NCBI GenBank assembly: GCA_021203065.1
Contig: JAJQBX010000032.1
Location: 562,420-617,932 of the forward strand
Direction: 5' to 3'
Length of the DNA: 55,513 bases
DNA from: Oscillospiraceae bacterium
Lineage (GTDB): Bacteria; Bacillota; Clostridia; Oscillospirales; Ruminococcaceae
Part shown: positions 25,402 to 32,747 of the stretch, piece after piece
Position numbering within the stretch: position 1 is the first letter of the stretch
How the letters are laid out: each line of letters starts with the position of its first letter
The notes under the pieces: model-generated
The model's database searches: none
What the model was told of the DNA's origin: nothing
Seen by the model: only the letters and a program-made list of their open reading frames with translations
Made by a program: the position numbers and the translations under genes

Positions 25402-25748
25402 GAGTTGGGATTGACTGCGTGGACATAGCACGCATTGAGAAAAGTATTGAGATCCCCGGATTTCTTGAGAGGATTTTCTCGGAGAATGAGATTGCGATGT
25501 TTATGAAAAAGAAAATGAATCCTCAGACGATTGCTGCCAATTTCGCCGCAAAGGAAGCTTTCTCGAAGTCTCTTGGAACTGGAATAAGAGGCTTCAAGCT
25601 GAAAGAAGTCTCGGTGCTTCGGGATGAGCTGGGTGCTCCTTACATAGAGCTCACCGGCAAAGCGGCGGAGATTGCGGGAAACTCGCAATTCACCGTCAGC
25701 ATCACTCACACGGAAACCGTTGCTACTGCGATTGTTATCGCCTACTGA
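25398..25748 (+). CDS. acpS: Holo-[acyl-carrier-protein] synthase
   Basis: A 116-residue AcpS that moves the phosphopantetheine arm of CoA to a serine of acyl carrier protein. Metal-binding Asp in VGIDCVDIARIE and Glu in AAKEAFSKSLGTG are visible, and the length is typical of the trimeric AcpS type. It is coupled to the upstream membrane protein by an ATGA overlap and to nnrD three bases downstream; acpS-nnr linkage is widespread in Firmicutes. Confidence 0.94.
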   Translation: MRVGIDCVDIARIEKSIEIPGFLERIFSENEIAMFMKKKMNPQTIAANFAAKEAFSKSLGTGIRGFKLKEVSVLRDELGAPYIELTGKAAEIAGNSQFTVSITHTETVATAIVIAY

Positions 25749-25751
25749 ACT

Positions 25752-26750
25752 ATGAACACTGCTTCTGCTATTTCATGGGAAGCTCTCTACAGAGCGGAGC
25801 TTGCCGCCAAAGAAAATAACGTACACATCTCCACCGTCATTGAACCTGACGGCGGAGATATTAAGGTTGTCGACAGATATGTCGCTGAGTCGCTTATGCG
25901 CAAGAATATCGGGAGTCGACCCGTCAACGGGCACAAGGGCACATTCGGGAGACTTTTGTCTTTGGTCGGGTGCGACAGATATGCAGGTGCGGCGGCTATT
26001 TCGACTATGTCGGCACTGCGTTCTGGTGTCGGGCTTGTCAGTGTCTGTACTACTGAACGCTCTGCTATTTCGCTTTCTGCAAGTGTGAAAGAATGCACAC
26101 TTTTCCACTGCCGCGCTGACGAGGACGGTTTTATCAATCCTACTGAACGCCAGATGGAGGGAATACTGGAACTGATAAAGTCTTGCGATGCAGTTCTGGT
26201 TGGCTGTGGGCTTGGAACATCAGATGGTGCGATTGCTGTCCTTGAAGCTGTCTTAGAAAATGCAAATTGTCCCATAATTATAGACGCCGATGGCATAAAC
26301 CTTGTCTCAAGGAGCATAGAATTGCTTAGAAAAGCAAAGACAGATGTTATTCTGACGCCACACCCGGCGGAGCTTTCGAGGCTGGCAAGCGTTGATGTGA
26401 AAACCGCTGTGGAAAATCGCTTTGAGATTGCTAAGAAGCTTTCTATGGACTTTGGCGTTACTGTTGTCTCGAAATCCTGCTCGACGCTGATTGTGAGCGG
26501 TGATGAAGCTTACGTCACCATGTTCGGAAACGACGGACTTTCAAAGGGTGGGAGCGGAGACATGCTTGCAGGGCTCATAGGCTCTTTCACAGCACAAGGT
26601 AAGCCTCCGGTGACTGCCGCTGTCATGGGAGCATATTCCATGGGAGCTTCCTGCGAAGAGGTCTCAAAGAGGCTTTCAAGAACAGGAATGCTTGCAAGCG
26701 ACATTATTTCCTATCTGCCTGAGCTTTTCAAGAACTTCGAGAGGGCTTGA
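25752..26750 (+). CDS. nnrD: ADP-dependent NAD(P)H-hydrate dehydratase
   Basis: A 332-residue ribokinase-like repair enzyme that returns damaged hydrated NAD(P)H to NAD(P)H. It has GTFGRLLSLVG near the start of the domain, the HPAELSRL block, and NDGLSKGGSGDMLAG with the catalytic Asp. The NnrE epimerase domain, often fused at the N-terminus, is absent; only a short 50-residue N-terminal extension remains, so epimerisation would need another protein or occur spontaneously. Member of the acpS operon. Confidence 0.93.
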   Translation: MNTASAISWEALYRAELAAKENNVHISTVIEPDGGDIKVVDRYVAESLMRKNIGSRPVNGHKGTFGRLLSLVGCDRYAGAAAISTMSALRSGVGLVSVCTTERSAISLSASVKECTLFHCRADEDGFINPTERQMEGILELIKSCDAVLVGCGLGTSDGAIAVLEAVLENANCPIIIDADGINLVSRSIELLRKAKTDVILTPHPAELSRLASVDVKTAVENRFEIAKKLSMDFGVTVVSKSCSTLIVSGDEAYVTMFGNDGLSKGGSGDMLAGLIGSFTAQGKPPVTAAVMGAYSMGASCEEVSKRLSRTGMLASDIISYLPELFKNFERA

Positions 26751-27344
26751 TTGAGTTTGAGGCTAAAACTAACAAAAATAACTGCAATAATTTTATCGGT
26801 AACCATAGTGATAGGTCTGAGCGGGTGCTCGCTGTCAACTGTCACTACAAACGAAAAGTCGCTTCCTGCCGCCTTTACTGCGACTGCGGAGGTCGACTTT
26901 GACGACACCATCTATGAAATGCTCCTCACACGTTGGAGCGACGGCTGGTGGGAAGTGGAGCTCACCTCCCCTGCTGTTGTCAGTGGGCTTATCTTTGAGG
27001 TGGAGGGCGAGGAGACTACGATTTCATTCAAGGGTCTGAATTTCTCCTTTGACAGCTCAAAGTTCCCTGTTGGCTCTGTAGTGGCACTTGTGACGAAATC
27101 GTTCGACAAGCTCGTTCCGCTCACGCTTGACGTCACCGAGGGTGAAGAGTCCGACTACTGCACTGGCGAAGAGGACGGCACTGTCTATTCCCTCACGTTC
27201 AGCAAGACCGGAATCCCGATGATCTTGGAGCTCGGCGATAGCGACGACGAGAACTATATGCGGATTACGTTCGTCGAGTTTGAGCTTATCACTTCGGAAA
27301 GTGAAGAAGAAACCGATTCGGATGAGATTATAATTGAAGAGTAA
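26751..27344 (+). CDS. Small lipoprotein of unknown function
   Basis: A 197-residue protein that starts at TTG directly after the nnrD stop. The signal ends LSGC (Cys26). The mature domain is beta-rich (FEVEGEETTISFKGLNFSFD) and ends in an acidic tail, with features loosely like LolA/LppX-type lipoprotein carriers. That likeness is weak and no function is claimed. Terminator follows. Confidence 0.7.
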   Translation: MSLRLKLTKITAIILSVTIVIGLSGCSLSTVTTNEKSLPAAFTATAEVDFDDTIYEMLLTRWSDGWWEVELTSPAVVSGLIFEVEGEETTISFKGLNFSFDSSKFPVGSVVALVTKSFDKLVPLTLDVTEGEESDYCTGEEDGTVYSLTFSKTGIPMILELGDSDDENYMRITFVEFELITSESEEETDSDEIIIEE

Positions 27345-27349
27345 ATCTG

Positions 27350-27378
27350 AACGCCTTGCAAATTGCAGGGCGTTTTTT
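27350..27378 (+). terminator. Terminator of the acpS-nnrD operon
   Basis: AACGCCTTGCA / TGCAGGGCGTT hairpin followed by T6. Confidence 0.9.
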
Positions 27379-27410
27379 GAAATCTTAATAAAATCTTAAG
27401 AATTGAGCGG

Positions 27411-27439
27411 TTGACTTGAGGCTTATTCTGCATTAAAAT
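27411..27439 (+). promoter_or_regulatory. Promoter of the C39-like peptidase gene
   Basis: TTGACT (27411-27416), 17-base spacer, TAAAAT (27434-27439). Confidence 0.65.
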
Positions 27440-27461
27440 TATATCAATGGAGATGAAACCT

Positions 27462-28166
27462 ATGGCAACAGCTAAAGCTACAAAGAAAAAGCATCCACTA
27501 AGGATTATACTTATAATTATCGTGATTATTGTGGCTGGATTTTACATTTATGACAATACTAAGCCGCAGAATATGATATACCTCAGTGACGTTATAGATT
27601 ACAATCAGAATCCGGATTATCCGACCGGGTGCGAATGTGCCTCGCTCTACATACTTCTTCAATACTATGGCGTTGATGTTACTATGGAAGAGATAGTTGA
27701 AGCCCTGCCGAAAGGTCCGACACCGTATGAAGTTGACGGCGTCTTGTATGGTGCGAACCCTGAAAGGGAGTTTGTCGGCGACCCGAGAGATTCGAATTCC
27801 TATGGAGTTTTCAACGAGCCGATTAGAGAGACTGCCGAGCAGTTCAAATCGGGTGCTATCGCCAAATCTGGCGCAACTCTTGAGGATATAAAAGAGATCA
27901 TCGAAAGCGGCAACCCTGTTGAAGCGTGGTACACAACCAACATCGAGGGCGGCATCCAGTACCGCCGTGAGTGGATAGACTACGAAACCGGCGAAACGGT
28001 CAAGTGGCCTGCCTATGAACACGCCGTCGTAATCTACGGCTTCGACAGCTATAACAACGTCCTCTATAAAGACCCGAACACCGGAAGTTCTCATGCTATG
28101 GGTTGGGATACTTTTAAGGAGGCATTTGAGGAGCTTGGTGGGATGATTGTTTATTATGATGAGTAA
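27462..28166 (+). CDS. C39-like cysteine peptidase, membrane anchored
   Basis: A 234-residue protein. Start at 27462, nine bases after GGAG; earlier ATG codons have no ribosome site. One N-terminal helix (about 13-32) anchors it, and the rest is a peptidase C39-type fold on the outside: Cys in YPTGCECASL near residue 52, and His in YEHAVVIYGF near 190, followed by DP. The Gln normally before Cys is replaced by Gly in PTGCE, which is usual for the C39_2 subgroup. Substrate is unknown; no bacteriocin gene or ABC partner is adjacent. Confidence 0.82.
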   Translation: MATAKATKKKHPLRIILIIIVIIVAGFYIYDNTKPQNMIYLSDVIDYNQNPDYPTGCECASLYILLQYYGVDVTMEEIVEALPKGPTPYEVDGVLYGANPEREFVGDPRDSNSYGVFNEPIRETAEQFKSGAIAKSGATLEDIKEIIESGNPVEAWYTTNIEGGIQYRREWIDYETGETVKWPAYEHAVVIYGFDSYNNVLYKDPNTGSSHAMGWDTFKEAFEELGGMIVYYDE

Positions 28167-28189
28167 TTCAGCGAGATTTAAATTTAGGG

Positions 28190-28218
28190 TTGATAAGTTC
28201 CGAGATTTGTGGTATTAT
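28190..28218 (+). promoter_or_regulatory. Promoter of the PIN-domain gene pair
   Basis: TTGATA (28190-28195), 17-base spacer, TATTAT (28213-28218); SD AGGAG follows at about 28235. Confidence 0.6.
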
Positions 28219-28240
28219 ATGTGTAAGGAGATGAGGAGCA

Positions 28241-28714
28241 ATGAAGATTTATCTGGATTGTTGTTGCTACAACAGACCATTTGATGATCAGACACAGGAG
28301 CGAATATATTTAGAAACGCAGATAATTGAGGGAATACTTCGTGCTTGTCAGTCTGGCATACATGAGCTTATCGGAAGTTCAGCATTGAGTTTCGAAATCA
28401 GTCAAATATGCGACCTCGAAAAAAGACAGCAAGTAATAAGGCTTTATTCCTCAGTTACTTCATATGAAAATGTCGATGATGATATAGAATCAAGAGCAAG
28501 CGAGATTCGCTCACAATCAAATATTCACACTTACGATAGTTACCATATAGCATTAGCAGAAAGAGCGAATGCGGATGTGATGATAACTACTGATGTTAAA
28601 TTAGAGAAGATGGCGTCACGGTTAGATTTAAGAGTAAGAGTAATAAGTCCCGTGGAATTTATGATGGATTATATGTACGGAGGTGCAACCTATGAAACAA
28701 GTGAACTTGAATAA
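28241..28714 (+). CDS. PIN-domain protein, probable toxin-type ribonuclease
   Basis: A 157-residue PIN domain. Acidic residues expected for metal binding are visible: Asp6 in MKIYLDCCCYNRPFDD, Glu in FEISQI, and the aspartates of TYDSYHIALAE and MITTD. The cysteine triplet and NRPF after the first Asp are typical of a recognised PIN subgroup. PIN toxins cut RNA; some act outside toxin-antitoxin pairs. The next gene overlaps it by 23 bases, in the order toxin then partner, which is the reverse of most vapBC operons. Confidence 0.8.
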   Translation: MKIYLDCCCYNRPFDDQTQERIYLETQIIEGILRACQSGIHELIGSSALSFEISQICDLEKRQQVIRLYSSVTSYENVDDDIESRASEIRSQSNIHTYDSYHIALAERANADVMITTDVKLEKMASRLDLRVRVISPVEFMMDYMYGGATYETSELE

Positions 28715-28901
28715 TCCAATAGAAATCAGAACTGTCGGCTATTCTGCTTTGGAAGAGGCTTTGGGACCAGTTGGAACGACTTTATTTATAAAGCAACAGT
28801 TTGATCCCCTTGGACATGGAGATTATACAAAGGAAAAGTACAATAACGGTGACATAAGCATTGAAGAAGCCGGAAAGTTAATGAGGGCTTTCAACAAATA
28901 A
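28692..28901 (+). CDS. Small PIN-associated protein, possible antitoxin
   Basis: A 69-residue protein that starts at 28692, eight bases after GGAGG, within the end of the PIN gene in a different frame. It contains FDPLGHGDYTKEKYNN, a block reminiscent of the GDYTxER-type family encoded beside PIN proteins in Bacteroidetes and Firmicutes. No standard DNA-binding antitoxin fold is seen. Antitoxin or accessory function is inferred from the overlap only. Confidence 0.65.
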   Translation: MKQVNLNNPIEIRTVGYSALEEALGPVGTTLFIKQQFDPLGHGDYTKEKYNNGDISIEEAGKLMRAFNK

Positions 28902-28913
28902 CAGAAAAACAAA

Positions 28914-28950
28914 ACCGACTCGGTGTATTGCACACTGAGCCGGTATTTTT
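28914..28950. terminator. Bidirectional terminator
   Basis: ACCGACTCGGTGT / ACACTGAGCCGGT hairpin with T5 on the plus side and TTTTGTTTTT on the minus side. It serves the PIN pair and the convergent asnB. Confidence 0.82.
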
Positions 28951-28954
28951 AATC

Positions 28955-29007
28955 GTCGGCGAAGCCGACACAATCATTGTACATTGTACATTTTACATTG
29001 TACATTA
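28955..29007. repeat. Intergenic hairpin GTCGGC-GAA-GCCGAC and TACATTGTACATT tandem units
   Basis: A perfect hairpin at 28955-28969 is followed by three partly overlapping TACATTGTACATT-type units ending beside the asnB stop. No gene is present. Such units look like remnants of small dispersed elements. Confidence 0.55.
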
Positions 29008-29009
29008 GG

Positions 29010-30590
29010 TTATTCCCCGCTTGCGCCGTAGTTCGAAAGAACTCGGGCGGAGGGGTCATTGACGTTGCAGCCTTCCCAAGACTTATTCGGCATCCAGAAG
29101 TCTACCACCATTTCGGCGTTGCCGGGGTAGTACTTCTCGAAGATTTCACGGTAGAGTAAAGACTCTTTTGTGAATGGCATTGCAAACGTGTATTTATCGC
29201 AGAGGGAGTCGAACTCTTCATCAGAATAAGTCTCCTCAGCGTATTCTTTCAGATAATCGACCATCGAGTGACCGACGGCGTCGGAGAAAGCGGCTTTTTC
29301 ACGGTAGAGAATATCGTGAGGGAGATAGTCGCCCTCGAAAGCGTGCCTGAGTAGATACTTGCCCTTGCCGTAGGTGTTGAGCTTCATTTCAGGGTCAACC
29401 GCCATGACGTATTTCACAAAATCGAGGTCTCCGAACGGGACTCTTGCCTCGAGAGAGTTTACTGAAATACATCTGTCAGCTCTCAGAACATCATACATAT
29501 GAAGCTCGTGAACTCGCTTCTCGGCTTCTTTCTGGAAAGCCTCAGCGTCGGGAGCGAAATCAGTGTATTTATAGCCGAAGAGCTCGTCCGAAATCTCGCC
29601 GGTTAGAAGAACACGGATGTCGGTGTTCTCGTGAATCCACTTGCACAGAAGATACATGCCCATGCTGGCGCGGATTGTTGTTATATCATAAGTGCCGAGC
29701 ATTTCAATAACGGTCTCAAGAGAGCTTAAGACTATCTCTTTATTGATGATAACCTCCGTGTGGTCGCTATGAATGTAGTCTGCGACCTGCTTGGCATATT
29801 TCAGGTCAATTGCGTCCTCACTCATGCCGATGGCAAAGGTGCGGATAGGTTTGTCTGAGTATCTCTGGGCGACGGCACAGACCAAGGACGAGTCAAGCCC
29901 TCCCGACAGGAGGAAGCCCACTTTTGCATCTGCTACAAGCCTCTTCTTGATCCCCTTTGTTAATTTGTCGTGGATGTTAGAGCAGACCTCATCGAGGCTT
30001 GCCTTTATCACACTCTGAGGCTTGGATATTTCGCAGTAGCTAATGAACTCCCCTGCCTTGTAGTAGCACCCCGGCGGGAAGGGCATGACTCTTTCGCATA
30101 TGGGCACGAGGTTTTTGGGCTCGCTGGCGAACACTATTTCACCGTCACGGTCATAGCCGTAATAGAGCGGTCGGATTCCTATTGGATCTCTTGCGGCGAT
30201 GAACTCTTTGGTCCTGCCGTCGAAGAGAATCATTGCGAACTCGGCATCGAGCATTGAAAACATGTCAGTTCCATACTCGAAATAGAGCGGCAGAATGATC
30301 TCGCAGTCTGAGCCGCTTCTGAACTTGTAGCCTTTCGCAACAAGCTCATCTTTGAGCTTCTCAAAGCCGTAGAGCTCGCCGTTGCAGACAACACTTGAAC
30401 CGTCAAGTTCAAATGGCTGCATGCCCTCGGGCGTCAAGCCCATGATGGCAAGTCTGTGGAAGCCTAAGATACCATAACCGGTATCGATTATTCTTGAATC
30501 GTCCGGTCCACGGGAAATCGTTTTGTCAAAACCTTTCTTGAACTCCGAAAAAGAGACACCGCTTTTACAGTAACCCATTATCGAACACAT
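29010..30590 (-). CDS. asnB: Asparagine synthetase, glutamine-hydrolysing
   Basis: A 526-residue enzyme. The start at 30590 is set because Met removal exposes Cys2 (MCSIMGY), the N-terminal nucleophile of the class II glutaminase domain; an upstream in-frame ATG would bury it. The synthetase half has the PP-loop SGGLDSS at 229-235. It converts aspartate plus glutamine plus ATP to asparagine. It is expressed from behind a T-box with an AAC specifier and lies downstream of amt and glnA, linking amide synthesis to ammonium uptake. Confidence 0.95.
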   Translation of the reverse strand: MCSIMGYCKSGVSFSEFKKGFDKTISRGPDDSRIIDTGYGILGFHRLAIMGLTPEGMQPFELDGSSVVCNGELYGFEKLKDELVAKGYKFRSGSDCEIILPLYFEYGTDMFSMLDAEFAMILFDGRTKEFIAARDPIGIRPLYYGYDRDGEIVFASEPKNLVPICERVMPFPPGCYYKAGEFISYCEISKPQSVIKASLDEVCSNIHDKLTKGIKKRLVADAKVGFLLSGGLDSSLVCAVAQRYSDKPIRTFAIGMSEDAIDLKYAKQVADYIHSDHTEVIINKEIVLSSLETVIEMLGTYDITTIRASMGMYLLCKWIHENTDIRVLLTGEISDELFGYKYTDFAPDAEAFQKEAEKRVHELHMYDVLRADRCISVNSLEARVPFGDLDFVKYVMAVDPEMKLNTYGKGKYLLRHAFEGDYLPHDILYREKAAFSDAVGHSMVDYLKEYAEETYSDEEFDSLCDKYTFAMPFTKESLLYREIFEKYYPGNAEMVVDFWMPNKSWEGCNVNDPSARVLSNYGASGE

Positions 30591-30600
30591 AAGTACATCT

Positions 30601-30885
30601 CTCCTATACAAGATCAGCATTCAATAGGGCAAGTGCTGTTACTCGCGGTGCCACCTATCTTTTCAGTCTACAAACCAAAAGCTTGTATCTTCTTAAGGCT
30701 TCATCCAAAGCCTCTCCCTTTTAACGCAGGGACTACGGCGCACCTACTCGAAAACTATCTTTCAGATTGCAGCTTACCCGGGGTTACCACTGCGGCGCAT
30801 ATCTACGCACTCTCAGCTTTCAGGTTTCTTTGAAACCTCAATGCGACTCTCTTTGAAACTGTGTGCCGCAGGGCATATCCGAGTT
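30601..30885 (-). promoter_or_regulatory. T-box leader of asnB, probable Asn-tRNA sensor with ribosome-site control
   Basis: The conserved T-box core AGGTGGCACCGCG (30656-30644, minus) forms the antiterminator: AUAGG/CCUAU (30658-30654 with 30628-30624), the 7-base bulge UGGCACC, and GCGAGU/ACUUGC with loop AACAGC. Stem I has ACUCGG (30884-30879) paired with CCGGGU (30781-30776) and CUGCGGC with GCCGCAG; the loop between contains AAC (30785-30783), an asparagine specifier. The same CCUAU can pair with the Shine-Dalgarno AUAGG (30607-30603) instead. No terminator hairpin plus T run is present before asnB, so control looks translational. Confidence 0.85.
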
Positions 30886-30900
30886 CAAACGCTTTTAGGA

Positions 30901-30929
30901 ACTATATTTATCAGGGAATTATTACTCAA
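30901..30929 (-). promoter_or_regulatory. Possible promoter for the T-box and asnB
   Basis: Minus strand TTGAGT (30929-30924, across the amt stop), 17-base spacer, TATAGT (30906-30901). Weaker than others nearby, so co-transcription with amt may also occur. Confidence 0.45.
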
Positions 30930-32655
30930 CGTCCTGAAGAGCATCGAAGCCTTCTTCACCGGTTCTTACCTTGACAACATTCTCAACGTCATAGACGAAG
31001 ATCTTGCCGTCGCCGATATGACCGGTGTAGAGAACCTTCTTTGCAGTCTCGATGACGTGACGAACAGGAATCTTGGAAACTACGATGTCAACCTGAACCT
31101 TCGGGAGGAGGTTTGTCTCAACCGCAACGCCTCTGTAGTACTCAGGCTTGCCGCCCTGCTGACCACAGCCCAAGACGTGGGTGACGGTCATACCGGTGAT
31201 ACCTAAGCTCATCATAGCGTGCTTGAGCTCGTCAAACTTCGACTCCTTGCAGATAATCTCGACCTTGGTGAACTTGGGCGACTCGCCGTCTTCAACAAAA
31301 GCAGGTACTTTCTTGACGGGGATAGCCTCCGCAACAGGAACATCTGAGGTTACTGCTACAACACCGTCGGCAGGAGCGTATGAGGAATACTTGCTGACAG
31401 CAGGAACAAAGTCGGGGTATGCACTCGGGAGACCATGCTCGCTGATGTCGAGACCGGCAATTTCGTCCTCGGCAGAAGCTCTCAAGCCGTTAAACTTTTT
31501 AATCAGTGCAAAAGTTATTACCATCATGACAACGGCATAGACAGCGACAGTGACGACACCGAGAAGCTGAATTCCGAACTGCTTGAACGAACCGGTGTAG
31601 AAGAGACCCTCGAGTCCCGCAGGAGCGTTAGGGTTCGCCAAGAGTCCAACAGCCAATGTTCCCCATACGCCGTTTGCCATGTGTACGCCAACGGCACCGA
31701 CGGGATCATCGATGTGAAGCTTGAGATCGAGAACTTCGACTACAACAACAACCAGTATACCGGAAACAATTCCTACGATTGTTGCGCCGAGTGCATCCAA
31801 GGCGTCACATCCAGCCGTGATACCTACGAGTCCAGCCAGAGAGGCATTGAGGCACATCGAGACATCAGGCTTTCCGTTCTTGACCCATGTGAAAATCATG
31901 GTCGTAACAGTCGCAACTGCGGGTGCAATGGTGGTGGTGAGGAAGATGGAGGCAAGTTCGGATGCAGAAGTTGCAGCCGCTCCGTTGAATCCGTACCAGC
32001 CGAGCCAGAGAATGAACACGCCGAGTGCGCCGAGAGTTATTGAATGTCCGGGAATGGCGTTGACCTTGGTCACCTTGCCATCCTTATCCTTGACATACTT
32101 GCCGATACGGGGACCCAAGAAGATTGCGCCAACGAGTGCGGCAATTCCGCCGACCATATGAATAGCGCAGGAGCCAGCATAATCGTGGAAGCCAAGGCTT
32201 GACAGCCAGCCGCCGCCCCAGATCCAGTGTGCCTCGATCGGGTAAACGAGTAAGGATATTACTGCCGAATAGACGCAGTATGCCGAGAACTTGGTTCTCT
32301 CCGCCATAGCACCAGATACGATGGTTGCGGTTGTGGCGCAGAAAACGAGGTTGAATACGAATGTGGATGCTCCGGTGAAGCTTCCATCAGCAGGCGAAGC
32401 GATAAATTCCTTGAAGTTCGCCCACAGGTTCATGTTTGGCATACCGATTAAGCCAAAGAGTGTGTCCTCGCCCATCATAAGCGTGTAGCCTAAGAGCGAG
32501 AATACCACTGTTCCGATGCAGAAGTCCATCAGGTTTTTCATGATGATGTTGCCGGCGTTCTTTGCCCTCGTAAAGCCGGTTTCTACCATCGCAAAGCCTG
32601 CCTGCATCCAGAATACCAAAGCAGCTCCGATCAAATACCAAAATTCTACTGTCAT
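30922..32655 (-). CDS. Ammonium transporter fused to a PII signalling domain
   Basis: A 577-residue fusion. Residues 1-395 are an Amt channel with eleven membrane helices and the twin histidines His166 and His325 of the conduction pore. A linker of about 65 residues, rich in Ala, Val, Ser and Pro, leads to a GlnB/GlnK-type PII domain (461-577). The PII T-loop reads YYRGVAVE where free PII proteins have YRGAEY, so the usual uridylylated tyrosine is missing; the C-terminal IGDGKIFV block is intact. The tethered PII likely plugs the channel in response to ATP/ADP and 2-oxoglutarate. Gene lies between glnA and asnB. Confidence 0.95.
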   Translation of the reverse strand: MTVEFWYLIGAALVFWMQAGFAMVETGFTRAKNAGNIIMKNLMDFCIGTVVFSLLGYTLMMGEDTLFGLIGMPNMNLWANFKEFIASPADGSFTGASTFVFNLVFCATTATIVSGAMAERTKFSAYCVYSAVISLLVYPIEAHWIWGGGWLSSLGFHDYAGSCAIHMVGGIAALVGAIFLGPRIGKYVKDKDGKVTKVNAIPGHSITLGALGVFILWLGWYGFNGAAATSASELASIFLTTTIAPAVATVTTMIFTWVKNGKPDVSMCLNASLAGLVGITAGCDALDALGATIVGIVSGILVVVVVEVLDLKLHIDDPVGAVGVHMANGVWGTLAVGLLANPNAPAGLEGLFYTGSFKQFGIQLLGVVTVAVYAVVMMVITFALIKKFNGLRASAEDEIAGLDISEHGLPSAYPDFVPAVSKYSSYAPADGVVAVTSDVPVAEAIPVKKVPAFVEDGESPKFTKVEIICKESKFDELKHAMMSLGITGMTVTHVLGCGQQGGKPEYYRGVAVETNLLPKVQVDIVVSKIPVRHVIETAKKVLYTGHIGDGKIFVYDVENVVKVRTGEEGFDALQDVE

Positions 32656-32694
32656 TGTCTTTTCCCCCTTGTTGAATTAGGTTTCGCCCGAGGC

Positions 32695-32731
32695 TTGGGA
32701 GGGTATTCCCAAGACCTGCGGCGTTGCCCTT
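32695..32731 (-). promoter_or_regulatory. Hairpin leader before amt
   Basis: On the minus strand, AAGGGC-AACGCC-GC (near 32730-32717) is followed by a hairpin TTGGGA-ATACCC-TCCCAA (32712-32695). The first hexaloop has A at 1 and G at 4, as in RNA targets of ANTAR antiterminators, and the layout resembles the glnA leader. The second loop lacks the G, and no clear T-run terminator follows. It may be a degenerate copy. Confidence 0.4.
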
Positions 32732-32747
32732 AAAGAAAAGTAATTTA

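Noticed and set aside
28955-29007. CRISPR-like array
   Set aside because: The repeats are short, overlapping and without spacers of constant length.
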